From the NCBI GenBank assembly GCA_014376425.1, contig JACMRO010000335.1:1-17990 (forward strand): DNA of 17,990 bases, read 5' to 3'. The position numbers and the translations under genes are program-made. Of this stretch, positions 6,784 to 13,828 are shown piece by piece. Positions within the stretch are counted from its first letter, which is position 1, and each line of letters opens with the position of its first letter. This stretch comes from Rubritepida sp. (lineage in GTDB: Bacteria > Pseudomonadota > Alphaproteobacteria > Acetobacterales > Acetobacteraceae). The notes beneath the pieces are model-generated. The model saw nothing but the letters and a program-made list of their open reading frames with translations. It was not told the DNA's origin and searched no databases.

Positions 6784-7463
6784 TGCGCGAGATCGTGCTC
6801 GACACCGAGACTACTGGCATCGGGGTCGCCGACGGCCACCGCATCATCGAGATCGCGGCGATCGAGTTGGTGAACCTGCTGCCCACTGGCCGGCATTTCC
6901 ACACGTTGCTGAACCCCGAGCGCGACATTCCGTCCGACGCCACGCGGATCCATGGCATGGCGAACATCCATGTCGAAGGCGCGCCGCTATTCGCCCAGCA
7001 GGTCGACGCCTGGCTGGAGTTCATGGCCGATGCGCCGATCATCGCGCACAACGCCGCCTTCGATTTCGGGCATCTCGACGCCGAGCTGAGGCGGATCAGC
7101 CGTGCGCCCCTGCCGCGCAGCCGGATGATCTGCTCGCTGGAGCTGGCGAAGAAGCGTTTTCCCGGCATGCCCAACAGCCTGGACGCGCTGTGCCGGCGCT
7201 ACGCCATCGACCTGAGCGCGCGTACCACCCACAACGCGCTGCTCGATGTGCGGCTGCTGGCGCAGGTATATCTGGAGCTGCGCGGCGGCCGGCAGCCGGG
7301 GCTGGTGCTGGCCAGCAACAATGCGGCAGGGCCGGCGCTGGTGACCGAGGCGCGGCAGGACCGCGTGGCCCGGCCGATCCTGGTGCCGAAGGACCGCGCG
7401 GCGGCGCATGCCGCGTTCCTGGGGAAGCTGAAGAACCCGCTCTGGCTGAGTCTGGAAGCCTGA
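6783..7463 (+). CDS. dnaQ: DNA polymerase III subunit epsilon (3'-5' proofreading exonuclease)
   Basis: Epsilon is the proofreading exonuclease of the replicative polymerase. The 226-aa protein is a DEDDh exonuclease with all catalytic residues: D7 and E9 in LDTETTG (Exo I), D94 in HNAAFD (Exo II), and H150 and D155 in HNALLD (Exo III). The RIHGM segment around 58-62 is also typical. The exonuclease domain ends near residue 175; the remaining tail (GLVLASNNAAGPALV and beyond) should be the linker that contacts the alpha subunit. I do not see a clear clamp-binding consensus. ATG 6783 overlaps the coaE stop by one base. The gene ends 41 nt before the convergent SDR gene. Confidence 0.95.
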   Translation: MREIVLDTETTGIGVADGHRIIEIAAIELVNLLPTGRHFHTLLNPERDIPSDATRIHGMANIHVEGAPLFAQQVDAWLEFMADAPIIAHNAAFDFGHLDAELRRISRAPLPRSRMICSLELAKKRFPGMPNSLDALCRRYAIDLSARTTHNALLDVRLLAQVYLELRGGRQPGLVLASNNAAGPALVTEARQDRVARPILVPKDRAAAHAAFLGKLKNPLWLSLEA

Positions 7464-7504
7464 GTCCGGCGATGGATCGCGCCACCGGCCATCCAACCTG
7501 AAGT

Positions 7505-8236
7505 TCAGCCCAACAGTTGTCCGCCATCCACCACGATGGTGTGCCCCGTCACCCACCCCGCCAGTGGGCTGGCGAGGAACAGCACGACATTGGCCACCTC
7601 CTGCGGCGTGCCCATCCGGCCGAACGGGATCGAGGCCAGGATGCGTTCGTACAGCGCCGGGTCGGACGTCCGCCGCGCCTCCCACGAGCCGCCCGGGAAT
7701 TCGATCGAACCCGGCGCGACGCCGTTGACCCGGATGCCCTTCGGCGCCAGCGCCGCCGCCTGGCTCTGCGTGTAGTTGATCAGCAGGGCCTTCACCGCGG
7801 CATAGGCCGGCGTGCGCAGGCTGGGCCGGAAGCCGCTGATCGAGCTGACGTTGATGATGGACGCGCCTGCCGCCATGTGCGGCACCGCGGCGCGGCTGGC
7901 GCGGGTGGTGGCGAGCACATCGACGTTCAGGCCGGCCTCCCACCCCGCCTCGGTGTCCTGCGCGCCGGAGCCTGAGGCGTTGTTGACCAGCACATCGATG
8001 CCGCCCAGCGCCGCGGCCGCCGCTTCGATGTAGGCGGTGACCGCCGGCCCATCGCCCAGGTCGCACACCGCGGCATGGCCGCCATCGCCCAGCTCCGCCC
8101 TGGTAGCCAGAAGCGCCGCCTCGCCGCGGGCGCAGATCGAAACGCGGGCGCCGGCGGCCGCGAAGGCCAGGGCGCAGCCGCGGCCGATGCCCTTGCTGCC
8201 GCCCGCGATGACGACGCGCTTGCCAGTGAAATTCAT
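7505..8236 (-). CDS. SDR-family NAD(P)-dependent oxidoreductase
   Basis: This is a classical short-chain dehydrogenase/reductase of 243 aa. The cofactor loop GGSKGIG (12-18) sits in the first beta-alpha unit. The structural motif is NNAS (85-88) in place of NNAG. The catalytic tetrad is complete as N104, S132, Y145 and K149, with the usual S-x12-Y-x3-K spacing. The segment KGIRVNGVAPGSIEFPGG and the ending GWVTGHTIVVDGGQLLG are standard for 3-oxoacyl-ACP reductase-like SDRs. The substrate cannot be assigned; the lid reads SWEARRTSDPALYERI. GAGGG lies about 9 nt before ATG 8236. It is downstream of, and co-oriented with, the flavin oxidoreductase gene, 79 nt away. Confidence 0.92.
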   Translation of the reverse strand: MNFTGKRVVIAGGSKGIGRGCALAFAAAGARVSICARGEAALLATRAELGDGGHAAVCDLGDGPAVTAYIEAAAAALGGIDVLVNNASGSGAQDTEAGWEAGLNVDVLATTRASRAAVPHMAAGASIINVSSISGFRPSLRTPAYAAVKALLINYTQSQAAALAPKGIRVNGVAPGSIEFPGGSWEARRTSDPALYERILASIPFGRMGTPQEVANVVLFLASPLAGWVTGHTIVVDGGQLLG

Positions 8237-8249
8237 GTTGTCGATCCCT

Positions 8250-8308
8250 CAGCCCCGTGATGTCGCCACTGAAGCGGCGAATTGGCCGGGCAACAAGCGC
8301 CGGGGCTG
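8250..8308 (-). other. nested inverted repeats in the intercistronic gap before the SDR gene
   Basis: CAGCCCCG at 8250-8257 is the exact reverse complement of CGGGGCTG at 8301-8308. Inside lies a smaller hairpin, TCGCC 8263-8267 with GGCGA 8276-8280. The structure would form in the transcript between the two minus-strand genes and leaves the SDR ribosome site (about 8242-8250) just at its edge. It could be an intercistronic terminator, a stabiliser, or chance in GC-rich DNA. Confidence 0.35.
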
Positions 8309-8315
8309 CGCGGGC

Positions 8316-9362
8316 TCAGCCCGCCATGGCCGGCATCGGCACGGCAGCGGCTGGCAGATTGGCGAATTCACCCATCACCTCGCGGCCGAACAGGTGCTGC
8401 GCCGCCAGTGATTCCTCCTGCCGCATGCCGCCGAAGGCGAACCGCGCCAGCATGTAGTTGCAACCGCTTTCGCGCAGCTGCGCGCCGAGTTGCGCCCGCA
8501 CCGTGGCCGGGCTGCCGCAGAGCGCCTTGCCCTGCGCCAGTAGCGCGTCGAAATCCTCTGGGAACATCATGGTGTGCGGGGCGCCGCCCTTCTGCCGCCA
8601 GACGAAGGTGAAGTTGCGGTGCCAGGCGGCATAGGCCCGGCGCCCGATAACCAGCGCCTGCGCGTCGCTGTCGGCCACCACGGTGTGGCGGTTGATGCCC
8701 AGCAGGGGCATCGGGCCGTCTGCCGCCCAAATTTTCCGGTAGCCATCGGTGATCATCCGCATCGCCGCCGCCGCGTTGCTGCTGACCAGGTTCACGCCAT
8801 GCTGTGCCAGCCAGGGCAGCGCCTCGGGCTTGGCGATGCCGTACCACAGGGGCGGGTGCGGCAGCTGCACCGGCGCCAGGATGATCGGCACTGCATCGGC
8901 GCTGTAGTAGCGGCCCGTGAAACTGACCTCCTGGCCCGCGCTGCGCAGCACCAGCAGGATCAGGCGCAGCGCCTCCTCATAGCGCGCCTGGCTCTCCGCC
9001 GGGTCCAGGCCGTGGAACCGCAGCTCATGCGGTGACACCCCGCGGCCAACCCCCAGCTCCAGCCGCCCGCCGGACATCTGGTCCAGCATGGCGATCTCCT
9101 CGGCCAGGCGGAGCGGGTGATACAGGGGAAGTGTGTAAACCAAGGGTCCGAAGCGCATTCGCCGCGTGCGCTGCGCCATGGCGGCGAAGAACAGGCTGGG
9201 CGATGGCGCCACGCTCAGCGGCGTGCCGTGATGCTCGGTGGTATGGAAACGGGTGAAGCCCAGCGCCTCGCCCGCCTCGGCCAGGCAAAGGCGGTGCTCA
9301 TAATCCTCGGCCAGGCTGGCCGGGCCGCGATCCATGTGGTCGAACAGGCCGAACTGCATCAT
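8316..9362 (-). CDS. LLM class flavin-dependent oxidoreductase (luciferase-like monooxygenase family)
   Basis: This 348-aa protein is a bacterial luciferase-like TIM-barrel enzyme (PF00296) expected to use reduced FMN. Family features in order are FGLFDHMDRG at the N-terminus, GFTRFHTTEHHGTP, the APSPSLFFAAMAQRTRRMRFG strand, YTLPLYHPLRLAEEIAMLDQMSGGRLELGVGRG, then PHPPLWYGIAKPEALPWLAQHG and a C-terminal CGSPATVRAQLGAQL helix. All are typical of the LLM group, and length is normal. Substrates in this family range widely, from alkanesulfonates to nitrilotriacetate and hydrocarbons, and cannot be predicted here. ATG 9362 and 9359 are adjacent; either could start, and only weak GAGA-like purines lie upstream. 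It heads a probable two-gene unit with the SDR and is divergent from uup. Confidence 0.9.
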   Translation of the reverse strand: MMQFGLFDHMDRGPASLAEDYEHRLCLAEAGEALGFTRFHTTEHHGTPLSVAPSPSLFFAAMAQRTRRMRFGPLVYTLPLYHPLRLAEEIAMLDQMSGGRLELGVGRGVSPHELRFHGLDPAESQARYEEALRLILLVLRSAGQEVSFTGRYYSADAVPIILAPVQLPHPPLWYGIAKPEALPWLAQHGVNLVSSNAAAAMRMITDGYRKIWAADGPMPLLGINRHTVVADSDAQALVIGRRAYAAWHRNFTFVWRQKGGAPHTMMFPEDFDALLAQGKALCGSPATVRAQLGAQLRESGCNYMLARFAFGGMRQEESLAAQHLFGREVMGEFANLPAAAVPMPAMAG

Positions 9363-9437
9363 ATTCTCAGCTTAAGAAGATTCCACCCCGCATGGGAAGC
9401 GTTGACGAGGGCGCGGCGCGGCCGCACACGCCCGGCC

Positions 9438-11246
9438 ATGGCCGCCCCTCCGCTCCTCCTCCTCTCTGACATTCGCGCGAATTTCGGAACCATCCCGCTG
9501 TTGCAGGGGGCGACGCTCAGCGTGTCGCCCGGCGAGCGGCTGGCGCTGGTGGGGCGCAACGGGTCTGGCAAGTCGTCGCTACTGCGGATAGCGGCGGGCC
9601 TCACCCAGGCTGACGGCGGCACCAGGTTCGTGCAGCCCGGCGCCACGATGCGCTACCTGGCACAGGAGCCCGACCTGTCGGCCTTCGCCACCGTGGAGGA
9701 CTACGTCATGTCCGGCCTGGGCCCAGCCGACGAGCCATACCGGGTGCACCAGTTGCTGGGCGACCTGGGCCTGACCGGGCAGGAGGCGCCGGCGCGGCTG
9801 TCGGGCGGCGAGGCGCGGCGTGCGGCACTGGCGCATGCCCTGGCGCCCAAGCCCGACATCCTGCTGCTGGACGAACCAACCAACCACCTGGACCTGCCGG
9901 CCATCGAATGGCTGGAGCGGGAGCTGAACGCCATGCGGGGCGCGCTGGTGCTGATCAGCCATGACCGGCGCTTCCTCGAACGGCTGTCGCGCGCGATGGT
10001 CTGGCTCGATCGCGGCACGACCCGCAGGCTGGAACAGAGCTTCTCGAAATTCGAGGAATGGCGCGACACGGTGCTGGAGGAGGAGGAGCGCGACGCCCAC
10101 AAGCTGGCGCGCCAGATCGTGCGCGAGGAGCACTGGCTGCGTTATGGCGTGACCGCGCGTCGAAAACGCAACGTCAAGCGGCTGGGCAATCTGCACGCGC
10201 TGCGGACCAAGCACCGGGAACGCATGGGCCCCCAGGGCGCGGCGCGGCTGAGCGCCAGCTCGGCCGAGACCTCGGGCAACCTGGTGATCGAGATGAAGGG
10301 CGTCTCCAAGGCGTTCGACACGCCGGTGGTGGTGGATTTCTCGACGCGGATCATGCGTGGTGACCGGGTGGGGATCGTGGGGCCCAACGGCGCCGGCAAG
10401 TCCACTCTGCTAAAGATGATGATGGGCGAGCTGGCCGCCGATTCCGGCGAAATCCGGCGCGGCACGGAGCTGACCACCGTGGTGCTGGACCAGCGCCGCG
10501 CCGAACTGGACGCTGACCGCACGCTGACCGAGGTGCTGACGGGTGGCTCCGGCGACCAGGTGGAAGTCAATGGCCAGCGCCGCCACGTCATTGGCTACAT
10601 GAAGGAATTCCTGTTCCTGCCGGAGCAGGCGCGCACCCCCGTCAAGCTGCTCTCGGGCGGCGAGCGGGGACGGCTGCTGCTGGCGCGCGCGCTGGCGCAG
10701 CCCGCCAACCTGCTGGTGCTGGACGAGCCGACCAACGACCTCGACCTCGAGACGCTGGACCTGCTGCAGGAGTTGCTGGCGGAGCACTCCGGCACCGTGA
10801 TCGTGGTGAGCCACGACCGCGACTTCCTGGACCGTGTCGCGACCAGCGTGATCGCCTTCGAGGGCGACGGGCGCTGGCAGGAATATGCCGGCGGCTATTC
10901 GGACATGGTGACGCAGCGTGGCTATGGCGTGCAGGCGGAAGCGCGCGAGGACGGCGCGGCGCCGTTGCGGGCGGGGCGGGCGGTGGCGCCGGTGCTGGAG
11001 CGCAAGCGGATGGCATTCAAGGACCAGCATGCGCTGAAGACGCTGCCGGGGGTGATGGAGAAGCTGGAGGCGGAGATCGGCGTGTTGCGGAACTGGCTGG
11101 CGGACCCGGGCTTGTTCGCGCGCGACCCGGTGGGGTTTGCCAAGCGCAGTGGGCTGCTGGCTGAAAAGCAGGCGGCGCTGGCGACGGCGGAGGAAGAGTG
11201 GTTGCGGTTGGAAGGAATGCGGGAAGAGGTTGCAGCGCAGGGCTAG
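9438..11246 (+). CDS. uup: ABC-F family ATPase Uup
   Basis: This soluble protein of 602 aa has two ABC cassettes and no membrane segment. Cassette 1 has Walker A GRNGSGKS (39-46), signature LSGGE (121-125) and Walker B LLLDEPTNHLD (142-152). Cassette 2 has Walker A GPNGAGKS (315-322), signature LSGGE (405-409) and Walker B with DEPTNDLD from 429. Both catalytic Glu residues are present. The inter-domain linker is highly charged, as in ribosome-binding ABC-F proteins. The C-terminal part (about 535-600: LPGVMEKLEAEIGVL, LADPGLF, then EEEWLRLEGMREEV) is the coiled-coil tail typical of Uup. ABC-F proteins act on the ribosome; Uup has also been linked to precise excision of transposons. ATG 9438 is chosen because the family N-terminus follows directly and longer frames run into the divergent gene. 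Confidence 0.93.
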   Translation: MAAPPLLLLSDIRANFGTIPLLQGATLSVSPGERLALVGRNGSGKSSLLRIAAGLTQADGGTRFVQPGATMRYLAQEPDLSAFATVEDYVMSGLGPADEPYRVHQLLGDLGLTGQEAPARLSGGEARRAALAHALAPKPDILLLDEPTNHLDLPAIEWLERELNAMRGALVLISHDRRFLERLSRAMVWLDRGTTRRLEQSFSKFEEWRDTVLEEEERDAHKLARQIVREEHWLRYGVTARRKRNVKRLGNLHALRTKHRERMGPQGAARLSASSAETSGNLVIEMKGVSKAFDTPVVVDFSTRIMRGDRVGIVGPNGAGKSTLLKMMMGELAADSGEIRRGTELTTVVLDQRRAELDADRTLTEVLTGGSGDQVEVNGQRRHVIGYMKEFLFLPEQARTPVKLLSGGERGRLLLARALAQPANLLVLDEPTNDLDLETLDLLQELLAEHSGTVIVVSHDRDFLDRVATSVIAFEGDGRWQEYAGGYSDMVTQRGYGVQAEAREDGAAPLRAGRAVAPVLERKRMAFKDQHALKTLPGVMEKLEAEIGVLRNWLADPGLFARDPVGFAKRSGLLAEKQAALATAEEEWLRLEGMREEVAAQG

Positions 11247-11258
11247 GCTGATTGAGGT

Positions 11259-11381
11259 CATCATGGTCTGACCATCTACGATGCGACCCAGCTAGAACTC
11301 GCCCGCCGCCGGCCCCTCGCCACCCTCGACGCTGCCCTCGCCCGCGGCGCCACTGCCGAGGGCGTCACCGTCCTGCCTTGA
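11259..11381 (+). pseudogene. PIN-domain (VapC-type) toxin C-terminal remnant
   Basis: Starting at a stop in the preceding frame (TGA 11253-11255), this short frame reads GLTIYDATQLELARRRPLAT, then LDAALARGATAEGV and TVLP-stop. It resembles the end of VapC-like PIN toxins, where the pattern S-x-YDA-x-YLELA-x-R-x-x-PLATLD holds the last acidic active-site residues. No upstream part with the first catalytic Asp and no antitoxin gene is present, because the uup gene ends only 12 nt before it. I infer a truncated relic without function. The recognition is by pattern memory of a roughly 37-residue tail, so confidence is moderate. Confidence 0.62.
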
Positions 11382-11418
11382 CTCCACTGCCGCCACGGTG
11401 TCTACGCGGCACTTCCCT

Positions 11419-11442
11419 GCCGGCCGCATGGCATGCGCCGGC
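11419..11442 (+). promoter_or_regulatory. strong bulged hairpin in the rpsF leader (possible S6:S18 autoregulatory element)
   Basis: GCCGGC at 11419-11424 pairs with GCCGGC at 11437-11442. After a bulged C at 11425, GCA 11426-11428 pairs with TGC 11434-11436 across a TGGCA loop. It lies about 60 nt upstream of the rpsF start codon. The S6:S18 complex is known to repress rpsF operons in many bacteria by binding a leader hairpin that shows an exposed CCG. The match here is only structural and positional; it could instead terminate transcription from uup, although no T-tract follows. Confidence 0.4.
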
Positions 11443-11502
11443 TATGCCCATTTTCGTGCCCATTCCGGGCGCACGGGCTGAACCAACCCATAGGGAGCAC
11501 AC

Positions 11503-11982
11503 ATGCCGCTCTACGAATGCGTGTTCATTGCACGCAACGACGTCTCGCAACAGCAGGTCGACCTCATCGCCGACAGCCTCACCACGCTCATCGCCGAGAA
11601 TGGCGGTGAGGTGAAGAAGCGCGAATACTGGGGTCTGCGCGGTCTTGCCTACAAGGTGAAGAAGAACCGCAAGGGCCACTACATGCTGTTGGGTATCGAC
11701 GCCCCGGCCCCGGCCATCCACGAACTCGAACGCCAGCTCGGCCTCAATGAGGATGTGCTGCGCGAAATGACGACGCGCATCGAGGAGCTCAACGTCGAGG
11801 AGCCAAGCGCCATCCTCGCCAAGCGCGGTGAGGACCGCGACCGCGAGCGTGGCTTCCGTGGTCCCAAGCCAGCCGGCCGCTTCGGCTCCGGCCGCGGCCG
11901 CGAGCGTGGGGACGAGCGCGAGGAATTCCGCGCCCGCCCGCGTGACGACTCGGATATGGGCGGCATGGAGGACGAACGATGA
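11503..11982 (+). CDS. rpsF: 30S ribosomal protein S6
   Basis: S6 binds 16S rRNA with S18 in the platform of the small subunit. The 159-aa protein begins MPLYECVFIARNDVSQQQVD and continues with ENGGEVKKREYWGLRGLAYKVKKNRKGHY, the classic S6 core, ending near IEELNVEEPSAIL at about residue 105. The remaining 54 residues are rich in Arg, Asp, Glu and Gly (RDRERGFRG...RGRERGDERE), a disordered tail longer than in E. coli but common in alphaproteobacteria. A GGGAG ribosome site lies about 6-7 nt before ATG 11503. Its last 4 nt (ATGA) overlap rpsR, consistent with stoichiometric synthesis of the S6-S18 pair. Confidence 0.97.
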   Translation: MPLYECVFIARNDVSQQQVDLIADSLTTLIAENGGEVKKREYWGLRGLAYKVKKNRKGHYMLLGIDAPAPAIHELERQLGLNEDVLREMTTRIEELNVEEPSAILAKRGEDRDRERGFRGPKPAGRFGSGRGRERGDEREEFRARPRDDSDMGGMEDER

Positions 11983-12257
11983 GCGATACCCCGGAAATGG
12001 GCATTGCCGGACGCCGTCCGGCCGTCGGCGCTCGCAGGCCGTTCTATCGGCGCAAGAAGTCATGCCCGTTCAGCGGCCCGCAGGCGCCGAAGATCGACTA
12101 TAAGGACGTGCGGCTGCTGTCGCGCTTCCTCAGCGAACGCGGCAAGATCGTGCCCAGCCGCATCACCGCGGTGTCGGGCAAGAAGCAGCGTGAGCTGGCG
12201 GTGGCGATCAAGCGAGCCCGCTTCCTCGCGCTGCTGCCCTACGTCATCAACGACTAG
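11979..12257 (+). CDS. rpsR: 30S ribosomal protein S18
   Basis: S18 is 92 aa and pairs with S6 on the 30S platform. The FYRRKKSCPFSG segment, DYKDVRLLSRFLSERGKIVP, and RITAVSGKKQRELAVAIKRARFLALLPY are the standard S18 core. The single Cys near residue 29 is the typical CPF position. The N-terminal 20 residues (MSDTPEMGIAGRRPAVGARR) are a short variable extension. The start overlaps rpsF by 4 nt in the usual ATGA arrangement, and the stop is 7 nt before the next start. Confidence 0.97.
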   Translation: MSDTPEMGIAGRRPAVGARRPFYRRKKSCPFSGPQAPKIDYKDVRLLSRFLSERGKIVPSRITAVSGKKQRELAVAIKRARFLALLPYVIND

Positions 12258-12264
12258 GCTCGCT

Positions 12265-13161
12265 GTGTACGGCTTCAACAATCCGGCGGTGCTGGCGGCT
12301 TCGGCCGCGGGGCTGACTTCGGCATTGCTGATGCTGTGGGCAATGCGCGGCTTGCCGCTGGGCGGGCTGCTGCTGTGGTTGGCGCCGGCGCCGTTGTTCG
12401 GCGCTGGGCTGGCCTTCGGGGCGCCCTGGGCGGCGGTGGCGGTCGCCGTGGGTGCTGCGGTGGTGGCGTTGGGTTCCAGCACGCTGGGCATGGTGTTCTG
12501 GCTGGCCCTGTTCGGCTGGCCGGCCTGGTTGCTGGTGGCGCTGTATCTGCGGCGCGGTTCGGTTTCGGCGCCGGTCGCGGCGCTTGGGCTCTATCCGGTC
12601 GGGCTGCTTCTCGCCGTAAGCCTGTACTTCGCCGATGCCGGGGGTTTTGAGGCGGTGCTGCGTGCCGCCATCAACGACGCGCTCGGCCGCATGGACAGGT
12701 CACTGCCCGACGGAATCATCGATGCCGTGGTGCGGGTCAAGGCGGCTGCCATCGGCCTGTGGGTCGCGGCGCTGGCGATCGGCAATGCCGCGTTGGCGCA
12801 GGGCTTGCTGCGCCGCCACGGCCTGAACCTGGCGCCCACGCCCGACCTGGCTGAGGCGCGGATGCCCGGCTGGTACCTGGCGCTGGTGCTGCTGTCTGGC
12901 GCAGCCTTCGCGGTGGACGGTGACGCTGTAACGCTGTCGCTGCTGCTGCTGGTGCTGCTGCCGTTTTTCCTGATGGGCGTGGCGGCCGTCCATCGGCGGC
13001 TGCGGCAAAGGCAGGGCCGGATCTGGTTCCTGGCCGGCTTCTACACGCTGATGCTGATTCTCCTGCAGATCATGGCCCCTGCCATGGTGGGCATGGGCCT
13101 TTACGAACAATGGGCGCGGCGCCCCGGGCTGCAAAAGCCTACGCCGCCGCCGCAAACCTGA
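12265..13161 (+). CDS. DUF2232 family polytopic membrane protein
   Basis: This protein of 298 aa is highly hydrophobic, with about eight predicted membrane segments spread over its whole length. One polar stretch lies at about 125-150 (AINDALGRMDRSLPDGIIDAVVRVK). Its place between rpsR and rplI, plus the overall pattern, matches the DUF2232 membrane proteins found in this ribosomal cluster in alphaproteobacteria. Function is unknown; in Firmicutes, DUF2232 proteins (YybS) also sit beside the S6/S18/L9 genes. GTG 12265 is chosen because it lies 7 nt after the rpsR stop and places the first hydrophobic segment at the N-terminus. Longer in-frame forms would run through all of rpsR. The C-terminus is a short Pro-rich tail. 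Confidence 0.8.
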   Translation: MYGFNNPAVLAASAAGLTSALLMLWAMRGLPLGGLLLWLAPAPLFGAGLAFGAPWAAVAVAVGAAVVALGSSTLGMVFWLALFGWPAWLLVALYLRRGSVSAPVAALGLYPVGLLLAVSLYFADAGGFEAVLRAAINDALGRMDRSLPDGIIDAVVRVKAAAIGLWVAALAIGNAALAQGLLRRHGLNLAPTPDLAEARMPGWYLALVLLSGAAFAVDGDAVTLSLLLLVLLPFFLMGVAAVHRRLRQRQGRIWFLAGFYTLMLILLQIMAPAMVGMGLYEQWARRPGLQKPTPPPQT

Positions 13162-13173
13162 TGGAGACCTGAC

Positions 13174-13725
13174 ATGATCGACCTGATCCTGATGCAACGC
13201 GTGGACAAGCTGGGCCAGATGGGCGACCGGGTGACCGTCAAGCCCGGCTATGCCCGCAACTTCCTGCTGCCGCAGGGCCGCGCCGTCCGCGCCAACAAGG
13301 ACAACATGGCCAAGTTCGAGGCCAACCGCGCCCAGCTCGAAGCGCAGAACATCAAGCGCCGCGGCGAGGCCGAACGCCTGGCCGAGCGGGTTGAGAACAT
13401 GGCGGTCGTCATCATCCGCCAGGCGGGTGAGAGCGGCGGGCTGTACGGCTCCGTCTCGGGCCGCGACATCGCCGATGCGTGCAAGGAGGGCGGCCTGACC
13501 GTCACCCGCCAGCAGGTGCTGCTGGACGAGCCGATCAAGACACTCGGGCTGAAGTCCATCCGCGTCGAGCTGCACCCCGAGGTCGTAATCCCGGTGATCG
13601 TCAACGTGGCCCGCAGCGCCGAGGAAGCCGCGCGCCAGGCCCGCGGCGAGGAAGTGGTACGTGAGGAGGAGCCCACCCTGGAGGCCGAGCTGGCCGCCGA
13701 GCTTGGCGCCGCCGCGCGCGACTGA
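13174..13725 (+). CDS. rplI: 50S ribosomal protein L9
   Basis: L9 is 183 aa, with two RNA-binding lobes joined by a long helix. The N-terminal lobe contains LGQMGDRVTVKPGYARNFLLPQGRAV, the L9 signature. The linker helix runs from about 45 to 75, and the C-terminal lobe includes GGLYGSVSGRDIADA and KTLGLKSIRVELHPEV. After about residue 150, an acidic/Ala-rich tail (EEAARQARGEEVVREEEPTLEAE) extends beyond the E. coli length, as is usual in alphaproteobacteria. A GGAG site lies about 8 nt before ATG 13174, 12 nt after the DUF2232 stop. Confidence 0.97.
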   Translation: MIDLILMQRVDKLGQMGDRVTVKPGYARNFLLPQGRAVRANKDNMAKFEANRAQLEAQNIKRRGEAERLAERVENMAVVIIRQAGESGGLYGSVSGRDIADACKEGGLTVTRQQVLLDEPIKTLGLKSIRVELHPEVVIPVIVNVARSAEEAARQARGEEVVREEEPTLEAELAAELGAAARD

Positions 13726-13780
13726 GCGCCACCCGAAAGGGTTGCGGGCCGGCGTTTCGTGCCCAATTCGTGGTTGCCGT

Positions 13781-13801
13781 CGCCCGGCGTCATGCCGGGC
13801 G
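13781..13801 (+). other. perfect GC stem-loop upstream of folE
   Basis: CGCCCGGC (13781-13788) and GCCGGGCG (13794-13801) form an 8-bp perfect stem with a GTCAT loop, 27 nt before the folE ATG and 55 nt after the rplI stop. No T-run follows. It may end the ribosomal transcript, shield the folE leader, or be chance in GC-rich DNA. Confidence 0.35.
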
Positions 13802-13828
13802 GGGAGCTACCAGGAACGCCGGGACGCC

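Noticed and set aside
6987..8066. Minus-strand frame spanning the dnaQ-SDR junction
   Set aside because: It is a shifted frame of the SDR gene that runs through dnaQ in antisense and has no conserved motif.
9117..9437. Longer Uup start at 9117
   Set aside because: The extra 107 codons are antisense to the LLM gene and do not resemble the family; the Uup N-terminus begins at 9438.
12004..12264. Longer start for the DUF2232 protein inside rpsR
   Set aside because: The segment is an out-of-frame reading of S18 with Arg/Ser-rich composition.
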